From Victivallales bacterium (GTDB lineage Bacteria; Verrucomicrobiota; Lentisphaeria; Victivallales; SZUA-371): a DNA stretch of 6,057 bases. Under the pieces are notes generated by a model that did not search any database, was not told the DNA's origin, and worked only from the letters and a program-made list of their open reading frames with translations. Both the position numbers and the translations under genes were made by a program. The stretch covers positions 1-6,057 of the forward strand of contig JAQUZV010000143.1 of the NCBI GenBank assembly GCA_028691155.1, in the 5' to 3' direction. Positions 5,641-6,057 of this stretch are shown in pieces (position 1 is the first letter of the stretch; each line of letters opens with the position of its first letter).

Positions 5641-5789
5641 GTGCGTCCGGCATGGCTTGACGGGTGAAAGTTCCGACGCCATCCACCGGGGGGAAGGCGG
5701 CAGCAGACGGGCAGGGGGCGTCGTGAGGCGGAATCCGTACGTCCGGTGGGGTGAGAGAGGACGAGGAAATGGAGGGAAAAACACTCGAT
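5641..5789 (+). mobile_element. Probable remnant of a group II intron (5' domain I end joined to 3' end), no reverse transcriptase
   Basis: The stretch opens with GTGCG, the usual 5' end of bacterial group II introns, then TCCGGCATGG and GGGTGAAAGTTCC, all typical of the start of domain I. The pairing fits: CCGG (5647-5650) with CCGG (5686-5689), ATGGC (5652-5656) with GCCAT (5678-5682), and CGG (5661-5663) with CCG (5673-5675). Further on, GTCGTGAGGCGGAATC (about 5720-5735) resembles a later domain I segment, with a GTGA tetraloop. Next, CCGTACGTCCGGTGGGGTG then AGAGAGG (5735-5760) resembles the 3' strand of domain V and the linker to domain VI. The 3' boundary is set tentatively at ACTCGAT (5783-5789). 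Everything in between, including any reverse transcriptase, is missing. The element begins at the last T of the terminator, a favoured landing site for some group II introns. Identified from memory of the motifs, so the call is probable, not proven. Confidence 0.6.
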
Positions 5790-5808
5790 TCCTTCTCCTC
5801 CCCGATCT

Positions 5809-6057
5809 TTACGGAAAATGGGCGTCTGGTTGTGACGTATGTTGGTGACGGGGGATGGGGCGATGGTGATTATTGATCGGCAAGGTCGAGCGCAACCCCG
5901 ATGGGCGGAATTTTTCCGCCAGATTTTCATAGCCGCGGGCAATCATGTCGGTATTCATGATATGGCTGCGTCCGTGGGCGGCGCAGGCGGCAATCAGCAT
6001 GGCCATACCGGCGCGGATGTCTGGACTGCTCATGGTGGCCCCCCGGAGTGCGGCCGG
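5809..6057 (-). CDS. murA: MurA (UDP-N-acetylglucosamine 1-carboxyvinyltransferase), C-terminal end only, apparent frameshift near the end
   Basis: MurA transfers enolpyruvate from phosphoenolpyruvate to UDP-GlcNAc, the first committed step of peptidoglycan synthesis, in the cytoplasm. Only the last part is visible, entering from the right edge on the minus strand. It reads LRGATMSSPDIRAGMAML, then ARGYENLAEK, matching the family's LxGAxVxATDLRAG and IDRGYExLxEKL ending. The conserved Asp and Arg of PDIRAG and the Arg of ARGYE, equivalents of E. coli D369, R371 and R397, are present. After AEK the annotated frame runs on for 33 residues of non-MurA-like His/Pro-rich sequence to a TAA at 5811-5809. 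A shift of -1 in the A5 run at 5911-5915 gives KIPPIGVALDLADQ and stops at 5870, which is a normal MurA ending. No convincing terminator was found for it. Confidence 0.85.
   Translation of the reverse strand, partial: PAALRGATMSSPDIRAGMAMLIAACAAHGRSHIMNTDMIARGYENLAEKFRPSGLRSTLPINNHHRPIPRHQHTSQPDAHFP
5870..5920 (-). other. murA: Suspected frameshift site and alternative end of murA
   Basis: On the minus strand the run GGCGGAA-AAA-TTCCGCC (5920-5904) is a perfect inverted repeat with 7-bp arms, and its A5 run is where the frames diverge. The frame one base back reads IPPIGVALDLADQ and ends with TAA at 5872-5870. One added A, or a -1 ribosomal slip on AAAAA, would restore it. Either a base-calling error, a true mutation or recoding could explain it. 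Confidence 0.6.

Noticed and set aside
5528..5942. Small open frames across the terminator and intron-like region, on both strands
   Set aside because: They run through a terminator hairpin and RNA-like sequence, with no ribosome binding site or recognisable protein. The minus-strand frame 5616-5942 overlaps the murA end only in a third frame.
1..6057. CRISPR array, tRNA, rRNA, toxin-antitoxin or phage-defence genes
   Set aside because: I looked for regular spaced repeats, tRNA cloverleaf features and known defence domains and saw none.

Overview
This is a bacterial chromosomal window of about 55-57% GC by eye. Two housekeeping genes enter from the edges and four less familiar genes lie between them. 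At the left edge, on the minus strand, is the N-terminal four-fifths of mnmE (tRNA-modification GTPase). At the right edge, on the minus strand, is the C-terminal end of murA (UDP-N-acetylglucosamine enolpyruvyl transferase). All genes in between read on the plus strand. The soluble TPR protein followed by a Lys-Pro repeat protein with a C-terminal membrane anchor, plus the adjacent amidohydrolase-fold genes, look to me like a member of the Planctomycetes-Verrucomicrobia-Lentisphaerae group, perhaps Lentisphaerota. That is an impression from protein style, not a placement from a marker search.

Layout. 1-1106: mnmE (minus, truncated by the window edge). 1107-1320: AT-rich divergent intergenic region with promoter candidates on both strands, a 9-bp inverted repeat and a possible 15-codon ORF. 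1321-2682: cytoplasmic TPR-repeat protein. 2822-3589: Lys/Pro/Ala-rich protein with repeated KLKP-type motifs and one C-terminal transmembrane helix, followed by a hairpin terminator. 3590-3965: 376-base intergenic region with that terminator, a good sigma70-like promoter, and a leader of about 155 nt that can fold so that the ribosome binding site of the next gene is paired. 3966-4811 and 4815-5576: two genes 3 nt apart encoding amidohydrolase-fold (TIM-barrel) proteins; the first keeps every expected metal/catalytic residue and the second has lost all of them. 5602-5640: strong intrinsic terminator. 5641 to about 5789: a sequence resembling a shrunken group II intron, starting exactly at the end of the terminator U-tract. 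5809-6057: murA 3' end, whose reading frame appears to be broken by one base in an A5 run.

How the parts work together. The two amidohydrolase-fold genes form a tightly coupled two-gene operon with its own promoter and terminator, and the products may act as an active/inactive pair. Substrate is unknown. The TPR gene and the membrane-anchored KLKP gene may form a second unit: there is no terminator between them, and each is preceded by a promoter candidate of the same form (TTGnAA, 17 nt, TAATTT). mnmE and murA are unrelated housekeeping genes. I found no CRISPR array, tRNA, rRNA, transposase or phage gene. The items most worth checking are the intron-like remnant, the murA frameshift, the metal-less amidohydrolase paralogue and the structured leader.
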